Below, piece by piece: positions 1-10,330 of a stretch of DNA of 64,000 bases; the first letter of the stretch is position 1; each line of letters opens with the position of its first letter. Position numbers and translations under genes: made by a program. The notes under the pieces are model-generated. The model was not told the origin of the DNA. It searched no databases and saw only the letters and a program-made list of their open reading frames with translations. Source of the stretch: Hygrophila difformis (lineage: Eukaryota; Streptophyta; Magnoliopsida; Lamiales; Acanthaceae); assembly GCA_030278955.1 (NCBI GenBank), contig JAOANR010000003.1, forward strand, positions 34,614,054-34,678,053, in the 5' to 3' direction.

Positions 1-750
1 AATATTGTTGAATTATTAACATGGTGGATTTGCAACAACTTGAGATATGGCATTCGGGAAGTTTGGCTCGTTACAGGAGTAGTGATTGTGTGGACTGTTT
101 GGAGGTATCGAAATGAAGCTATTTTTAAGGGAAAGGATATAGTGTTAACAGAGGCTGTTGAAGAAATCAAATGGAGAACCAACTACTGGTGGAAAGCAAA
201 TTCAAAGATTGCATCGACTCACAGCTTTGGTGTAGGAGGACAGTTTCTGGACGGGTTCCCACAGGGCGCGAAAACTTGTACTGCAACTATTCGGAGAGGT
301 CTTACTTGGATACGGCCTAACGATGGGTGGTGGAAAATAAATACAGATGGGTCTTCACTTGGGAATCCGGGGCCAGCCGGGATTGGGGGGGTAATCAGAG
401 ATGAAGGAGGGAAGGTGATCTTTATTTTATCAGATTATATTGGCATCACAGATTCATCAGAAGCTGAAATTACGGCCATTAGTCGGGTGTGTCAAGCTCT
501 TATTCGAGACCAAGGATTCCCATTGCAAAAGCTTATTTTTGAATGTGATTCTGCAAATGTTGTGAAATGGATGAGTGATCCTGGAAATGCACCTTGGAGG
601 TATCGTGAGCAATTCGGCCCTATACTTGCTATATTAAAGTGTGCAGGTGAGGTTCGCTTTCAACACGTTTCGAGAGAACGTAACTCTACTGCTGACTACT
701 GGGCAAAGATGGGGGCATCTGGAGAGTGCAAAAAAGAAGAGTGGAACTGA
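1..750 (+). CDS. LINE ORF2 C-terminus (partial), RNase H-like domain
   Basis: The reading frame is open from base 1, so the protein starts upstream of the window; the stop is TGA at 748-750. It begins with the plant LINE-type linker (WxxWRYRNEAIF, about residues 26-43 of the visible part). A full RVT_3 RNase H-like domain follows: NTDGSS with the first Asp, SEAEI with Glu, ECDSAN with the second Asp and NSTADYWAK with the last Asp. In plant L1-type non-LTR retrotransposons this domain closes ORF2 after the endonuclease and reverse transcriptase, and helps remove RNA during target-primed reverse transcription. All four acidic residues are present, so this end is not visibly decayed. A stand-alone RVT_3 host gene is less likely because of the A-rich tail downstream. 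Confidence 0.8.
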   Translation, partial: NIVELLTWWICNNLRYGIREVWLVTGVVIVWTVWRYRNEAIFKGKDIVLTEAVEEIKWRTNYWWKANSKIASTHSFGVGGQFLDGFPQGAKTCTATIRRGLTWIRPNDGWWKINTDGSSLGNPGPAGIGGVIRDEGGKVIFILSDYIGITDSSEAEITAISRVCQALIRDQGFPLQKLIFECDSANVVKWMSDPGNAPWRYREQFGPILAILKCAGEVRFQHVSRERNSTADYWAKMGASGECKKEEWN

Positions 751-1706
751 CCAAGGTAGAATATTGGAATATGGGGTGTCATATGGCTGCAAAGTCCAAT
801 ATCGATCAGTAATAGTCTATCGGTATCAGAGCGGATTTTTGTTTGTGTTTAGTTGGTTGGTGTAAATTGATGTCTGGAATAATGTTCTAAAAGAAAAAAA
901 AAGAAAAAAAAAAGAAAGAAAAAAAAAAGAAGAGAAGATGTAAAAAAAAAAAAAGTAAGAGAAAGATTGTGGTTTGGGAAGTGGTTGATAATGCTGTTGT
1001 CATTTTTTGTTGCTGAAAAATATGATGCTGCGGAGCCTGATGCCACTGATTTTTTCAATGATGTGGTGCTGCTGAGGTGCTTAGGAAGAGGATGACTCCC
1101 AATCTCCATTTTGCTTTCTGAGTTGAGGTTATAAAGTATCGTTGATTCTTGTTGACATATCGCGGTCGGAGAATCTACTGCTCAGGTCTGCCGATTGTTC
1201 GCAATGAGTCCATTGAGTCAACCGACATGTTAAACCGGTGAGATCTAAGCCTTTAGCTTATTCGGACGTGTACATCTGAGATGCTCATTTTGACATGATA
1301 TAACTTGCTTTACCAAACATGTGGAACCTGCATTTTTATAATTCGGTGCATCGGAAATGATAAGGGCTATAGGTTTCCCTTCCTGCCTTTCCGGCCTCTT
1401 TTGGATGATATTTCTCCTACTATTCTTTCCCTACTCCATTGAGAGCCAGACCGCTGTTCTGTCTCTAAAATGCCCCCTGAATATCTAATGCATTTTTACT
1501 ATATGTTCAGTTTTCAATTGGAATTTAGAACTTCCCTAAGCTTCTCAGTAGGTATGGGCTCTCACAGTGACAATTTGGTAGGAGGGCCCCTTTGGGTGTT
1601 GGACTACATTGGAAAGTGAGTATAGGTTGGGAAATTAGAATGGTGCCGAGATGCCCTTGAGAATTGATGGATAGAAGTCTTGGAATATGATGCAAGGAAA
1701 CATATG

Positions 1707-1738
<32 letters not shown>

Positions 1739-2501
1739 AAAAAAAATAATAATAATTGTGAGAAGATTGATAAGCTGCACTCAAGCTGTTCTTGATTTCA
1801 GGAGAGGGGCTGGCACATGGGTTATGACAAGCTATTGGTTATATGGGCTGAGAGTTGTTAGAATGTTCTTCTCTCGGGTGTTTGTTTGAAGTCTGTTAAG
1901 GGGCCTGAATGTTGAGTTTTCTTGTTACCTTATTTCATCATTTCCTTCAGTTTTCTTGACAAGCTATTTCATCATTTCCTTCAGTTTTCCACTCATTTCC
2001 TAAATCTTGTCTCGGGTGTCCTTTGCTAGCAGAATGCCCTTTGATTCGAAACAGCGGAATAGTATTAATTGCAGGGGAGACATGTTGTCAAAGCTAGTTA
2101 TTTGATTGTCAATTATGAGTCATTACGTAAGTTTCTTTTATCGAGTGTAAGGGTGCCCACATCACATGGGCGAGGCCGGCCGGTCGCCGTCGAAGTCTCT
2201 TGGCTATTGACATTTTGCTGCTGTTATGTTATGCTGCTGAATTGGGTGATGCTGTTGACATATGCCAGTACAACAGGGCTGGGACTGAGTGGGTTTGGCC
2301 GACTATTCTTTCGACCTTGGTCTAATGTTCCAACATTGCATTGTGCAATCAAGTGCATTGTCTGTTGCTGTAGCATTGATTTTCTATGCTTTTGAGTTGT
2401 ATACTGTTGTAATACTTCTGTTGTCTTGCTACTATGCTGTAAAACTATCATTGGTTATTGAGTGGAATATAAGAACCTTTTCTCCTCAAAAAAAAAAAAA
2501 A
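751..2501 (+). mobile_element. LINE 3' region with three A-rich tracts, ending in A14
   Basis: No convincing coding sequence. It holds A-rich tracts at about 889-955 and 1706-1750 and ends in an uninterrupted A14 at 2488-2501, directly followed by LTR-internal sequence. The last tract is a normal LINE poly(A) end. The two inner tracts may be imperfect earlier tails, meaning several 5'-truncated copies in a row, or simply low-complexity 3' UTR; I cannot separate these. 1.75 kb is long for one LINE 3' UTR. Confidence 0.6.
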
Positions 2502-3468
2502 GTGCACTTGGCGTGAGCTCGTTGGGCCGCCCCCTCTTTTGGTGGCCAAAACGGCGCCAAGGAAATTATGTTGCGTGATTGTATGAGTCTATACTCCTAG
2601 ATGTATCCGTATGGGTTATCTAGGGCTCCGGAGTGTGTCTGTATAGGGTCCGCTACTTTCACTTGCCTTGTGGGTTCGATTCCCCAAGGTTTATGTTTTT
2701 CCTGCGGGTTCGATTCCCCAGGATATTGTTGACTCCTATGGGTTCGATTCCCTAGGATGTATATTGAGTTCTTGCGGGTTCGATTCCCCAAGGACGGATG
2801 TCCTCGATCATAATGAACAATGGTAAACGAAGGTATTTAAGTTCTGGAAACAATGAGGTCCTCGATGATATGGAAACAATGGTAAAAGAATGTGTTTGAG
2901 CTCTTGCGGGTTTGATTCCCCAAGAATGGTTGTTCTTGATCAAAAATGAATAATGATATATTATTCGTATGGCAAAGTGTAAGAATCTTCCGGAATTATT
3001 TTTACTCAACCTTTCTTTTTAAATTTCATGTTCTATCTTTTAGATCTCTCTTCTAAAAACTTTAAAATTCGTTATGCTATACATTAACTTACTCAGTACC
3101 GTTGTACTGATAGATACGTTGTCTCTATTTTTTTTCCAGATGTTGAAGATTAGCACATGGCATTTACACTTGGGATGGGAATTTCCGAAGACTTGTCGCA
3201 CTTGTTTTTTTTTAATTCTTTTACGAAATCCAAACTTATGTTTGGCCGTGTTTGGCCTTTAGCTTCCGCACTGTTTTAAATTATGTATGTTTGACTTAAC
3301 TCCGATTTAAACCTTCGGGCACTTATTGAATGGTTTTTAAATTATTTTTAAGTATTGGTACAACTTAGCCTTAGCATCTTCTCAAGTGAGCTCGAAATGG
3401 TTCGTGTCTTGCTTGGGAAGGTGTGGCGGTAATGCCCTGGCCTGGGTGATCAAATCCGGGGTGTTACA
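2502..3468 (+). repeat. Family alpha 5' LTR, 5' part missing
   Basis: Matches 7059-7991 of the 3' LTR and ends in the same GGGGTGTTACA. The first 1767 bp of the LTR (equivalent of 5292-7058) are not here; their place is taken by the LINE poly(A). The copy holds five hairpins with a tRNA T-arm-like core at 2666-2689, 2701-2722, 2735-2756, 2771-2792 and 2902-2925, one more than the 3' LTR. Confidence 0.8.
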
Positions 3469-3471
3469 AAG

Positions 3472-3484
3472 TGGTATCAGAGCC
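3472..3484 (+). other. Primer-binding site, initiator tRNA-Met type
   Basis: TGGTATCAGAGCC begins three bases after the 5' LTR end. This is complementary to the 3' end of plant initiator tRNA-Met, the usual primer of Tekay/Del and many other plant LTR elements. Confidence 0.9.
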
Positions 3485-3942
3485 CGGAAATTTTTTTTAA
3501 AGCTATTATTTTTCGGCCCACTATAGAGGCCCAAAATATTCAATATTACTTTTAAGCATTTCAAATATTATTTCCATGGAAATGAATTTTATTTTAAAAC
3601 CCATGGGAATTATATAACAATTATTCCGACAAGTCTTGAAAAATACATAAGTATTTTTTTGGGGGGATGCATTTGCATACATCTTTCATTTTTTTTAAAA
3701 TGCTCCAAAGTATTTATATGCATGTCACGTGTATTTGATAATGTTCTTAGTTGGTATGTCGATTGACCTTGCCTTAGAGCCACTAACTTGAATCTAACCT
3801 TGCTTTAGCCTTAGAACTTGGTCAAGGGTGCTTAGTTTGCACATATCTATTCTCTCCTCTTGCCCTTCCTATCATTTAGATCTTCCTAACTGTTAGCGTG
3901 CCTTAGATTAGAAACTTATTTTCCCGTGCTTGGATAACAGAA

Positions 3943-5100
3943 ATGGCACCTAGGGGAAGGCCAAGGAGGGTGGTCCCAAACAACGGTGGTGCTAACGCAC
4001 CTAACGACAATGACATTCCTCAAAACGTAAGAGAGCGAGTGCCTCCTGTTCCCAACAATATGGATGAGCGTCTAAGGAATATTGAGGTAGTCCTCGTAGC
4101 ACTAGGAAATGCCGAGGTGCAACGTGCACAAGCGAGTGTACCACCGCAGGTAGCCCGAGGCAACTACCTAGCATTGGTGAACCCTTACAAACCACCTCAT
4201 TATGACGGCCAAGAGGACCCTACCAAGTTGGAGAATTGGATCCGAACTTTTGACAAGCTTCTTACTGCTGTCAAATGCCCCAAGAACGAGAAGGTTCGAG
4301 TGGCGACCTATTATCTTGATGGAGAGGCGGACGAGTGGTGGCAACATCTCCAAGGAGATTTGGCCGAGGTTGAGAAGGTTTATACATGGGGAGAATTTGA
4401 GGAAGCGTTGAGAGAGAGGTTTTATCCACTGAGCACTAAGGCGGCAAAGTATGAAGAATTTATTAACTTAAGACAAGGAGGAAAAACAGTGCAAGAATAT
4501 TACACCAAGTTCAAGGAGCTAGTTCGCTTTGCTCCGAGACTTGTACCAACTGACTCCGACAAGGCCCAGAAGTTCGAGATGGGGCTAAACCTTAGTATCC
4601 GAGAGATACTGGTTGGAGGACAACACAATACACTACAGGCAGTGTATGACCGAGCTGTAGCAATCGCTCGTGTTCAGCGATTGAAGCGCAAGGACAATGG
4701 TGAGTCGAGCAAGGGCTCGCAAGGATTTGAGAAAAAGAATCGAAGCAACAATAATAACAAATTGAGGAAGGACAATGGTCAAACTAGGTTCAATGGACCT
4801 AAGGAGAATGTGGACAGAGGTTTGAACAACAGAAGAAATGACACCCGTGGTACATCCATACCACGATGTCCGCAGTGCCACAAAGCTCATCTGGTACGCG
4901 AGTGCCCTAAGCGTGGAACTTGTTGTAGATGTGGTGGGGAAGACCACATGATTAGAGAATGCAATGTTCGCGAGGAGATGATCGAGAAGAGGTTGGATCT
5001 GGTGAACCCTCCATACGAGAATCGGCCGACTGGGCCAAATCATCCCAATAATCAAGGACAGAGACCACAACAGAATCGCAACCAGCAAGAAAATTCATAG
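3943..5100 (+). CDS. Gag polyprotein of alpha element (385 aa)
   Basis: Intact ORF from ATG 3943 to TAG 5100. The N-terminus is basic and disordered (about 1-70). The Retrotrans_gag capsid core runs from about residue 85 to 240, including the family-typical stretches around DGEADEWWQHL and ALRERFYP. A basic, Asn-rich linker follows. Two zinc knuckles lie near residues 305-345: CPQC-x3-H-x4-C (one residue shorter than canonical) and the canonical CCRC-x4-H-x4-C. Gag packages element RNA into virus-like particles. The ORF has no protease or RT continuation; about 190 bases later the 3' LTR starts. It is undamaged, so the element may still supply or share capsid with autonomous relatives. Confidence 0.92.
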   Translation: MAPRGRPRRVVPNNGGANAPNDNDIPQNVRERVPPVPNNMDERLRNIEVVLVALGNAEVQRAQASVPPQVARGNYLALVNPYKPPHYDGQEDPTKLENWIRTFDKLLTAVKCPKNEKVRVATYYLDGEADEWWQHLQGDLAEVEKVYTWGEFEEALRERFYPLSTKAAKYEEFINLRQGGKTVQEYYTKFKELVRFAPRLVPTDSDKAQKFEMGLNLSIREILVGGQHNTLQAVYDRAVAIARVQRLKRKDNGESSKGSQGFEKKNRSNNNNKLRKDNGQTRFNGPKENVDRGLNNRRNDTRGTSIPRCPQCHKAHLVRECPKRGTCCRCGGEDHMIRECNVREEMIEKRLDLVNPPYENRPTGPNHPNNQGQRPQQNRNQQENS

Positions 5101-5291
5101 GCAGTTATGGGGACATAACTGCGGTCCTAAGGGGGAGAGGATGTGATACCCCACAGAGATGTCACGCGTTGAGGTAAGAATTGAACTTTCGAGCCTCAAT
5201 AATTCTATACGTGTAAAACTACTTATGTTGGTGTTGCTTTCCGAGTGCGACCCAACTTCGAGGACGAAGTTGATTTCTAAGGGGGGTAGAC
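5101..5291 (+). other. Alpha 3' internal region with polypurine tract
   Basis: Contains a perfect hairpin AGTTATG-GGGA-CATAACT (near 5103-5120) and a purine-rich tract also found before the gamma 3' LTR (63250-63290). The polypurine tract used for plus-strand priming is most likely the AAGGGGGG-containing run at 5279-5291, ending at the LTR start. A second purine run at 5130-5141 is followed by TGATACCCCAC, resembling an older LTR boundary. Confidence 0.6.
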
Positions 5292-7991
5292 TGTAATACC
5301 CGAGAAATCAACATCGATTATTAAATCCAAAAAAAAAAAAAAAAAATTGGATTTAACTATCGCAACCGAAATAATTCCGAGAGAGCGGAATTAAATATTT
5401 TCGGACGATAGCAACTCGAAGAGAGTTATCGGATTATCCAACAATCATGGATAATTTATATTATGATTTTTGAAGACAAAAAAAAATCATAATATATATA
5501 AAAAAAAAAAAGAAAAAGAAAAACGCGACCAGGTGGCCGCGCAGCGGCGACGCGCCGGCGCGCCACCAGCGCGGCGGCGGCGGCAGGATGGTGTCTTCAT
5601 GCGTTGCACGCGTTTTCGGCTCCATTTTCGAGATGTGACGACTCCAATCAATCCAAATCCGATCCTCAGACATTAAGGGATGTTTTGGGATGCATTTGGA
5701 AGAGTTTTGAGTGTATTAAATCCCCACAAAGTTGGAATAAGGAGGATATATGAACAAATGAGATTCATTGAACCAATGGTGAACAAAGAGGATGAATGTG
5801 GTTTGGTAGGCTCCAATTTCGAGCCTTGACTGCCATAAACTCCACCACCACTTCCTAGGATCATCAAGGCTTCCATGGGAATTCTAAACACTCCATTTCC
5901 AACCCCTTTTCAGCCCCAAAAACACCCCACCAACCTTCATTCCGAAAATTAGATTCAAAGTGGAGAGTTGGTGAGTTTTGGAGTGCTCTCTTCAAGTGGT
6001 GGTTTCTTTTGAGCGAGATCAAGACCTCCAATCCTTTCTCCTACGAGTTGGTAAGGTTCCTATCCAAATCCTTGCCTTGAATTTGATTATCAAGCCCTAA
6101 CACCAAGTATTCTTCCAACAACTCTCAAAATAGGATTCGTTCGGTAGATCTTGGAAAGGAGGGGACTGTTTCGGTCGATTTTGGAGCAATCAAGAAGGGA
6201 TTTTCGATTCTAATCCAACCATAAGTAAGTTGGTGTTGTGCATCTCAAATTTTAGAGCTTTTGGTTGAGTATTCTTTGAGTTGTAGTTCGATTTTCATCC
6301 TATGCCCAAAACTGTCTTCTAGGGTTTCTTCCGAGTAGATTTCATTGTTGTGCTTTTCTCGCCTAGATCCTTTCGTTTTTGGAAGAACTTGTCTAAATGA
6401 AAAATGTTCCTAACACTTTAAAGATGATCTCTGTAAATTTTCATAATTTTTGGACTTGATTTGAGCGTCGAAAAAACATCTGGTATTTTCTGCAATGCAT
6501 GTTGACAGATTCCATTTCATAGTATGTTCAGTTTTGTAGTCCGTATTAATCCTAGCTACGATTGTTTTTGATGGTTAGGTTCTTCATGAAAATTGTTCAT
6601 CTATGTGTCTAGTTTATTCCTGTGAAATTTCAGAATTTTTGGATCACTCTTCGAATTGTTATGGATTTTTAAGTAAACTGTGGTCGGATGAATAGTGGTC
6701 TCTGCACCCTTTGAAAATGAGTTTCTGAAATGATTTTTTTTTGGGCAACTTAGAGTCCGAATTTGCTAAGGCCTATTTCTGAGAAAAACGTTTATTTTGA
6801 TGTCTCCTAGTAGCTGTAAAATTTTCAGAATTTTCTACAAGTTTTACTGCATTTCCTAGTGCGAATTTGAAAACTGCTACGGTGTGTTCATTACCGGTAA
6901 ATTTGGTTTCGTACGTTTTGATGATTAATGAGTCGATTGCTACTCTTTTGTGAATCTTATGAATTCTGGAAATGTAGACATGGGTTGTAATGATTAAAAT
7001 GTGAATTTTGAAACTTTGTGAGTTTTGATCGAGTTAGATGCCCAATTTTGGAGGGTAAGTGCACTTGGCGTGAGCTCGTTGGGCCGCCCCCTCTTTTGGT
7101 GGCCAAAACGGCGCCAAGGAAATTATGTTGCGTGATTGTATGAGTCTATACTCCTAGATGTATCCGTATGGGTTATCTAGGGCTCCGGAGTGTGTCTGTA
7201 TAGGGTCCGCTACTTTCACTTGCCTTGTGGGTTCGATTCCCCAAGGTTTATGTTTTTCCTGCGGGTTCGATTCCCTAGGATGTATATTGAGTTCTTGCGG
7301 GTTCGATTCCCCAAGGACGGATGTCCTCGATCATAATGAACAATGGTAAACGAAGGTATTTAAGTTCTGGAAACAATGAGGTCCTCGATGATATGGAAAC
7401 AATGGTAAAAGAATGTGTTTGAGCTCTTGCGGGTTTGATTCCCCAAGAATGGTTGTTCTTGATCAAAAATGAATAATGATATATTATTCGTATGGCAAAG
7501 TGTAAGAATCTTCCGGAATTATTTTTACTCAACCTTCCTTTTTAAATTTCATGTTCCATCTTTTAGATCTCTCTTCTAAAAACTTTAAAATTCGTTATGC
7601 TATACATTAACTTACTCAGTACCGTTGTACTGATAGATACGTTGTCTCTATTTTTTTTTCCAGATGTTGAAGATTAGCACATGGCATTTACACTTGGGAT
7701 GGGAATTTCCGAAGACTTGTCGCACTTGTTTTTTTTAATTCTTTTACGAAATCCAAACTTATGTTTGGCCGTGTTTGGCCCTTAGCTTCCGCACTGTTTT
7801 AAATTATGTATGTTTGACTTAACTCTGATTTAAACCTTCGGGCACTTATTGAATGGTTTTTAAATTATTTTTAAGTATTGGTACAACTTAGCCTTAGCAT
7901 CTTCTCAAGTGAGCTCGAAATGGTTCGCGTCTTGCTTGGGAAGGTGTGGCGGTAATGCCCTGGCCTGGGTGATCAAATCCGGGGTGTTACA
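5292..7991 (+). repeat. Family alpha 3' LTR (2.7 kb)
   Basis: Starts TGTAATACCCG and ends GGGGTGTTACA. Modules in order: GC-rich palindromic island (about 5524-5590) containing GGCGCGCC-type repeats; several degenerate direct repeats of the kind AAGTTGTTC...AATTTCAGAATTTTTGG (about 6400-6850); the conserved box starting 7059; hairpin array 7223-7448; hairpin TCAGTAC-CGTT-GTACTGA near 7617; pyrimidine tract ending in CAG near 7662. Minus-strand ORFs inside it recur in the other LTR copy and are not genes. Confidence 0.88.
7223..7448 (+). repeat. Hairpin array with T-arm/B-box-like core in alpha 3' LTR
   Basis: Four copies of a hairpin with core GGGTTCGATTCCC. One unit fewer than in 2666-2925: a fused unit at 7259-7280 joins the left half of unit 2 to the right half of unit 3. 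The core matches the RNA polymerase III B-box consensus GGTTCGANNCC. Confidence 0.7.
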
Positions 7992-8540
7992 AGTTAATCC
8001 TAAAGGAAAAATATTTTTGGGTTTGGATTTCAAACGAAGGCCAAAATTTGGGGTTTTCTAAGTGCCTCGATCATATGCTCGATTTTCGGAATATGGCATG
8101 GTCTTGAATCGGTCCCAATCGCAAGTTCTAGTTTCCTTTAATCAAAATAATTTTCACACATCAAAGAAAAGAATGAGTAAAAATGACTCATGGCTCAAAT
8201 CTCACATGGTATGGTTCATTCATGTCATACAGTATTCTTAAATTTAATTTTTGAAAAATTCTTACACTCTATTCAATGAAATTCTCAACATGAGGACTCA
8301 TTACCCAACAAGATGATGATATCATTAAATTTTTATAGCTCAAAACCTCAAAAATTCATATCATGCATGTATTCAGTTATATTATCCCAATTTAAAAGTT
8401 TGAAAATTTAATCATAAACCGAAATCAAATACGTGAATTCCTTGACAGATTTATACATGCTTTATGCTGGGTATAAATATAAAATACTAAAATAAACAAA
8501 ATAAAAATAAAAATGACACACATTTTTTTTAAGTGAAGAA
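7992..8540. other. Flanking AT-rich DNA, no gene seen
   Basis: Sequence after the alpha insertion site (target duplication AGTTA expected at 7992-7996). No ORF with coding character, no recognisable terminal repeats. Confidence 0.5.
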
Positions 8541-9660
8541 TTAACATCCTCACATTTTGAGCCTTGCTCGAAATGTGAGTAAATCAATTCCTACTCAAAC
8601 AAATTTTTTGAAATCAAACTAGAATAAAAGAGGAGGGAGGGAGGGGAAAATATTAACATAAAAGATAGAAAAAATAATTCCGATAGCCTTTTTCGTCAAA
8701 CCGATTAAATGTTCGACGATTTTGGCTATGTGTGATCGTTTGGTTCGTCGAACAAGGCGATTGTTCGATGCCCAATACTTAAGAAAAATTCTGATTTTCA
8801 TCAAAATTGTTCAATCACATTTTTGAATTTATAAAATTTAATCTACTATATTTACTTGCATAAATTAGGTTGGATTAATTCTGTTCTTATAAAAGTTATT
8901 CCGGATTTTAAATTGCTTTAAATTCCAAGAATACTTTCCATTTACCACAGAATCGATCCAACCGGGAACCTGTTTTGGGGCTTTAATTTTCTTTTTGGTA
9001 GTTCCACACATTCCTGCAAAGCAAACACAGAAGAAGTTATCGGGTTTTCAAAAATATCGACATCCTCACATTTAGAGTCTTAGTACTCTAAATGTGAGTT
9101 AATTGATTAATACCCGAATTATTTAATATAGTATGCATAAGATGGTTTATACATATATATATATATATATATATGATTTTGACTTGCAGAAATTTAGGTT
9201 GGGTTAATTCTGTGCTTGTGAAAATTATTCCGGATTTTAAATTTCTTTGAATTCCGGATATAATCTTTGGTCAATTACAGAACTAATCCAACCGAGAACC
9301 TGTAGTCCGAAGGTCTGCTGCTCCATTTGTCGTTTCACCAGTGATGAGGGTTTTCTCAGTGCAGTGGTGGTAATGAGGTGGATGGGCGATGGGGCAGCAG
9401 TGGAGCTTCGTGGTGCGGAGGTGGTAGAGATGACAAACACGTGAGTTTCACGTGTTTGGCAATTTATAATTGCAAATTAGTGTAGCCCCAATGCTACACT
9501 TCCACATTTAACTCCTTACACCAATTTCGGTGGCTCCATGATTCCTGCAAGCAAAAATACCCAATTGGTTAGGTTTTCCCCTCAAATCAACATCCTCACA
9601 TTTAGAGTCTTAGTACTCTAAATGTTTAATTGATTTGAGGGTACTTCTCTGTTCTGAAAT
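8541..9660. repeat. Diverged duplicated unit with two kinds of hairpins
   Basis: A unit is present at about 8868-9110 and again, interrupted by other sequence, at 9197-9640. Each starts with a ~97-base imperfect palindrome (8868-8963 and 9197-9293; arms GGTTGG...CCAACC with inner arms around TTCCGGA). Each ends with a short strong hairpin (9065-9098; 9595-9624). A third, weaker hairpin is at 8549-8579. 9434-9458 is a perfect 11-bp stem CAAACACGTGA/TCACGTGTTTG. An AT dinucleotide run sits at about 9152-9172. No coding region supported. Confidence 0.6.
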
Positions 9661-10330
9661 AAATACACTAAACTAACACTAAACTAACTATGAGTAATCA
9701 GGAGTGTAATTCTCTTAATAAACGACGCTGCATCCTCCCCGGCAACGTCGCCATGAAACTTTTGACAATTTCCGCACACGAGTATTTCTAAAATATCCCA
9801 GGTTAAATTTATTGAATGAAAAGAGTTATGATTCATGGGAAAGGGGTTTAAGGATATATTTCACTTTTTATTACTCATGAGGGGAAACTTTGAGTTCAAC
9901 CGGCGTTATGGACCTCCCCGGCATGAAACTTTTGACAACTTTCACGGTGCAGCCGGGATGGGTAGTTCAATCTTTGTCCTTCAGTCTGTCACATTGAAGG
10001 TCCCCGGCAGTTTGCATCATGAAACTTATCATAGTTTCATGTCATGAATATTTTCTAAAAAAATAATAATCCCGGTTTTCAATTTTTATTTAATGAAACC
10101 AAATTATGAATGCGGAGTTGGGATTAGGGATATATTTATAGGTTGTCACGTTTTTATTTACTCGTGTTAAGAAACTGTGCCCCCGAAAGCGCACGGAGTC
10201 AAAAATTGCAGTATTTATAGTAAGTACCGGATCGTTCACTGGAGGATGTGCGATGGAAGCAGGGCCCACGTCATTTACTAAGATTTTCCACTCGGTTACT
10301 CGATTCAAGTTTGTGTTTTGACTATCAACT
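9661..10330 (-). mobile_element. Remnant with tRNA-Asp-type primer site in reverse orientation
   Basis: Near 9737-9753 the plus strand reads CCCCGGCAACGTCGCCA, close to the 3' end of plant tRNA-Asp; its reverse complement is the primer site typical of Athila-type gypsy elements. It is followed by TGAAAC, as an LTR edge on the minus strand would be. Shortened copies of the same boundary recur near 9914-9935 and 9999-10025, and the adjoining ~270 bp is duplicated. I read this as a decayed, minus-oriented, non-autonomous LTR element; its outer ends are not identifiable. Confidence 0.45.

Larger units (their letters stand above)
2502..7991 (+). mobile_element. Family alpha element: gag-only (TR-GAG) Ty3/gypsy, Tekay-like
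   Basis: Order: truncated 5' LTR (2502-3468), tRNA-iMet-type primer site, gag ORF, purine tract, complete 3' LTR (5292-7991). The internal part is only 1.8 kb and has no protease, reverse transcriptase or integrase, which fits the TR-GAG class of non-autonomous plant elements. The lineage guess rests on the gag type, LTR ends TGTAATACCCG...GGGGTGTTACA and the 3' internal sequence shared with the chromodomain-bearing gamma element. The two LTRs are nearly identical where both exist, so the insertion is recent. AGTTA follows the 3' LTR; the matching duplication should lie upstream of the window. Confidence 0.75.

Noticed and set aside
2666..2925. tRNA genes or tRNA-derived SINEs suggested by GGTTCGATTCC
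   Set aside because: Only T-arm-like parts are present; no A-box at the right distance and no cloverleaf.
2752..3009. 85-codon minus-strand ORF, repeated at 7275-7532
   Set aside because: Identical copies lie in both alpha LTRs across the hairpin array; it is LTR sequence, not a gene.
4633..5088. 151-codon minus-strand ORF
   Set aside because: Shadow of the gag frame; the gag reading has zinc knuckles and capsid motifs, this one has none.
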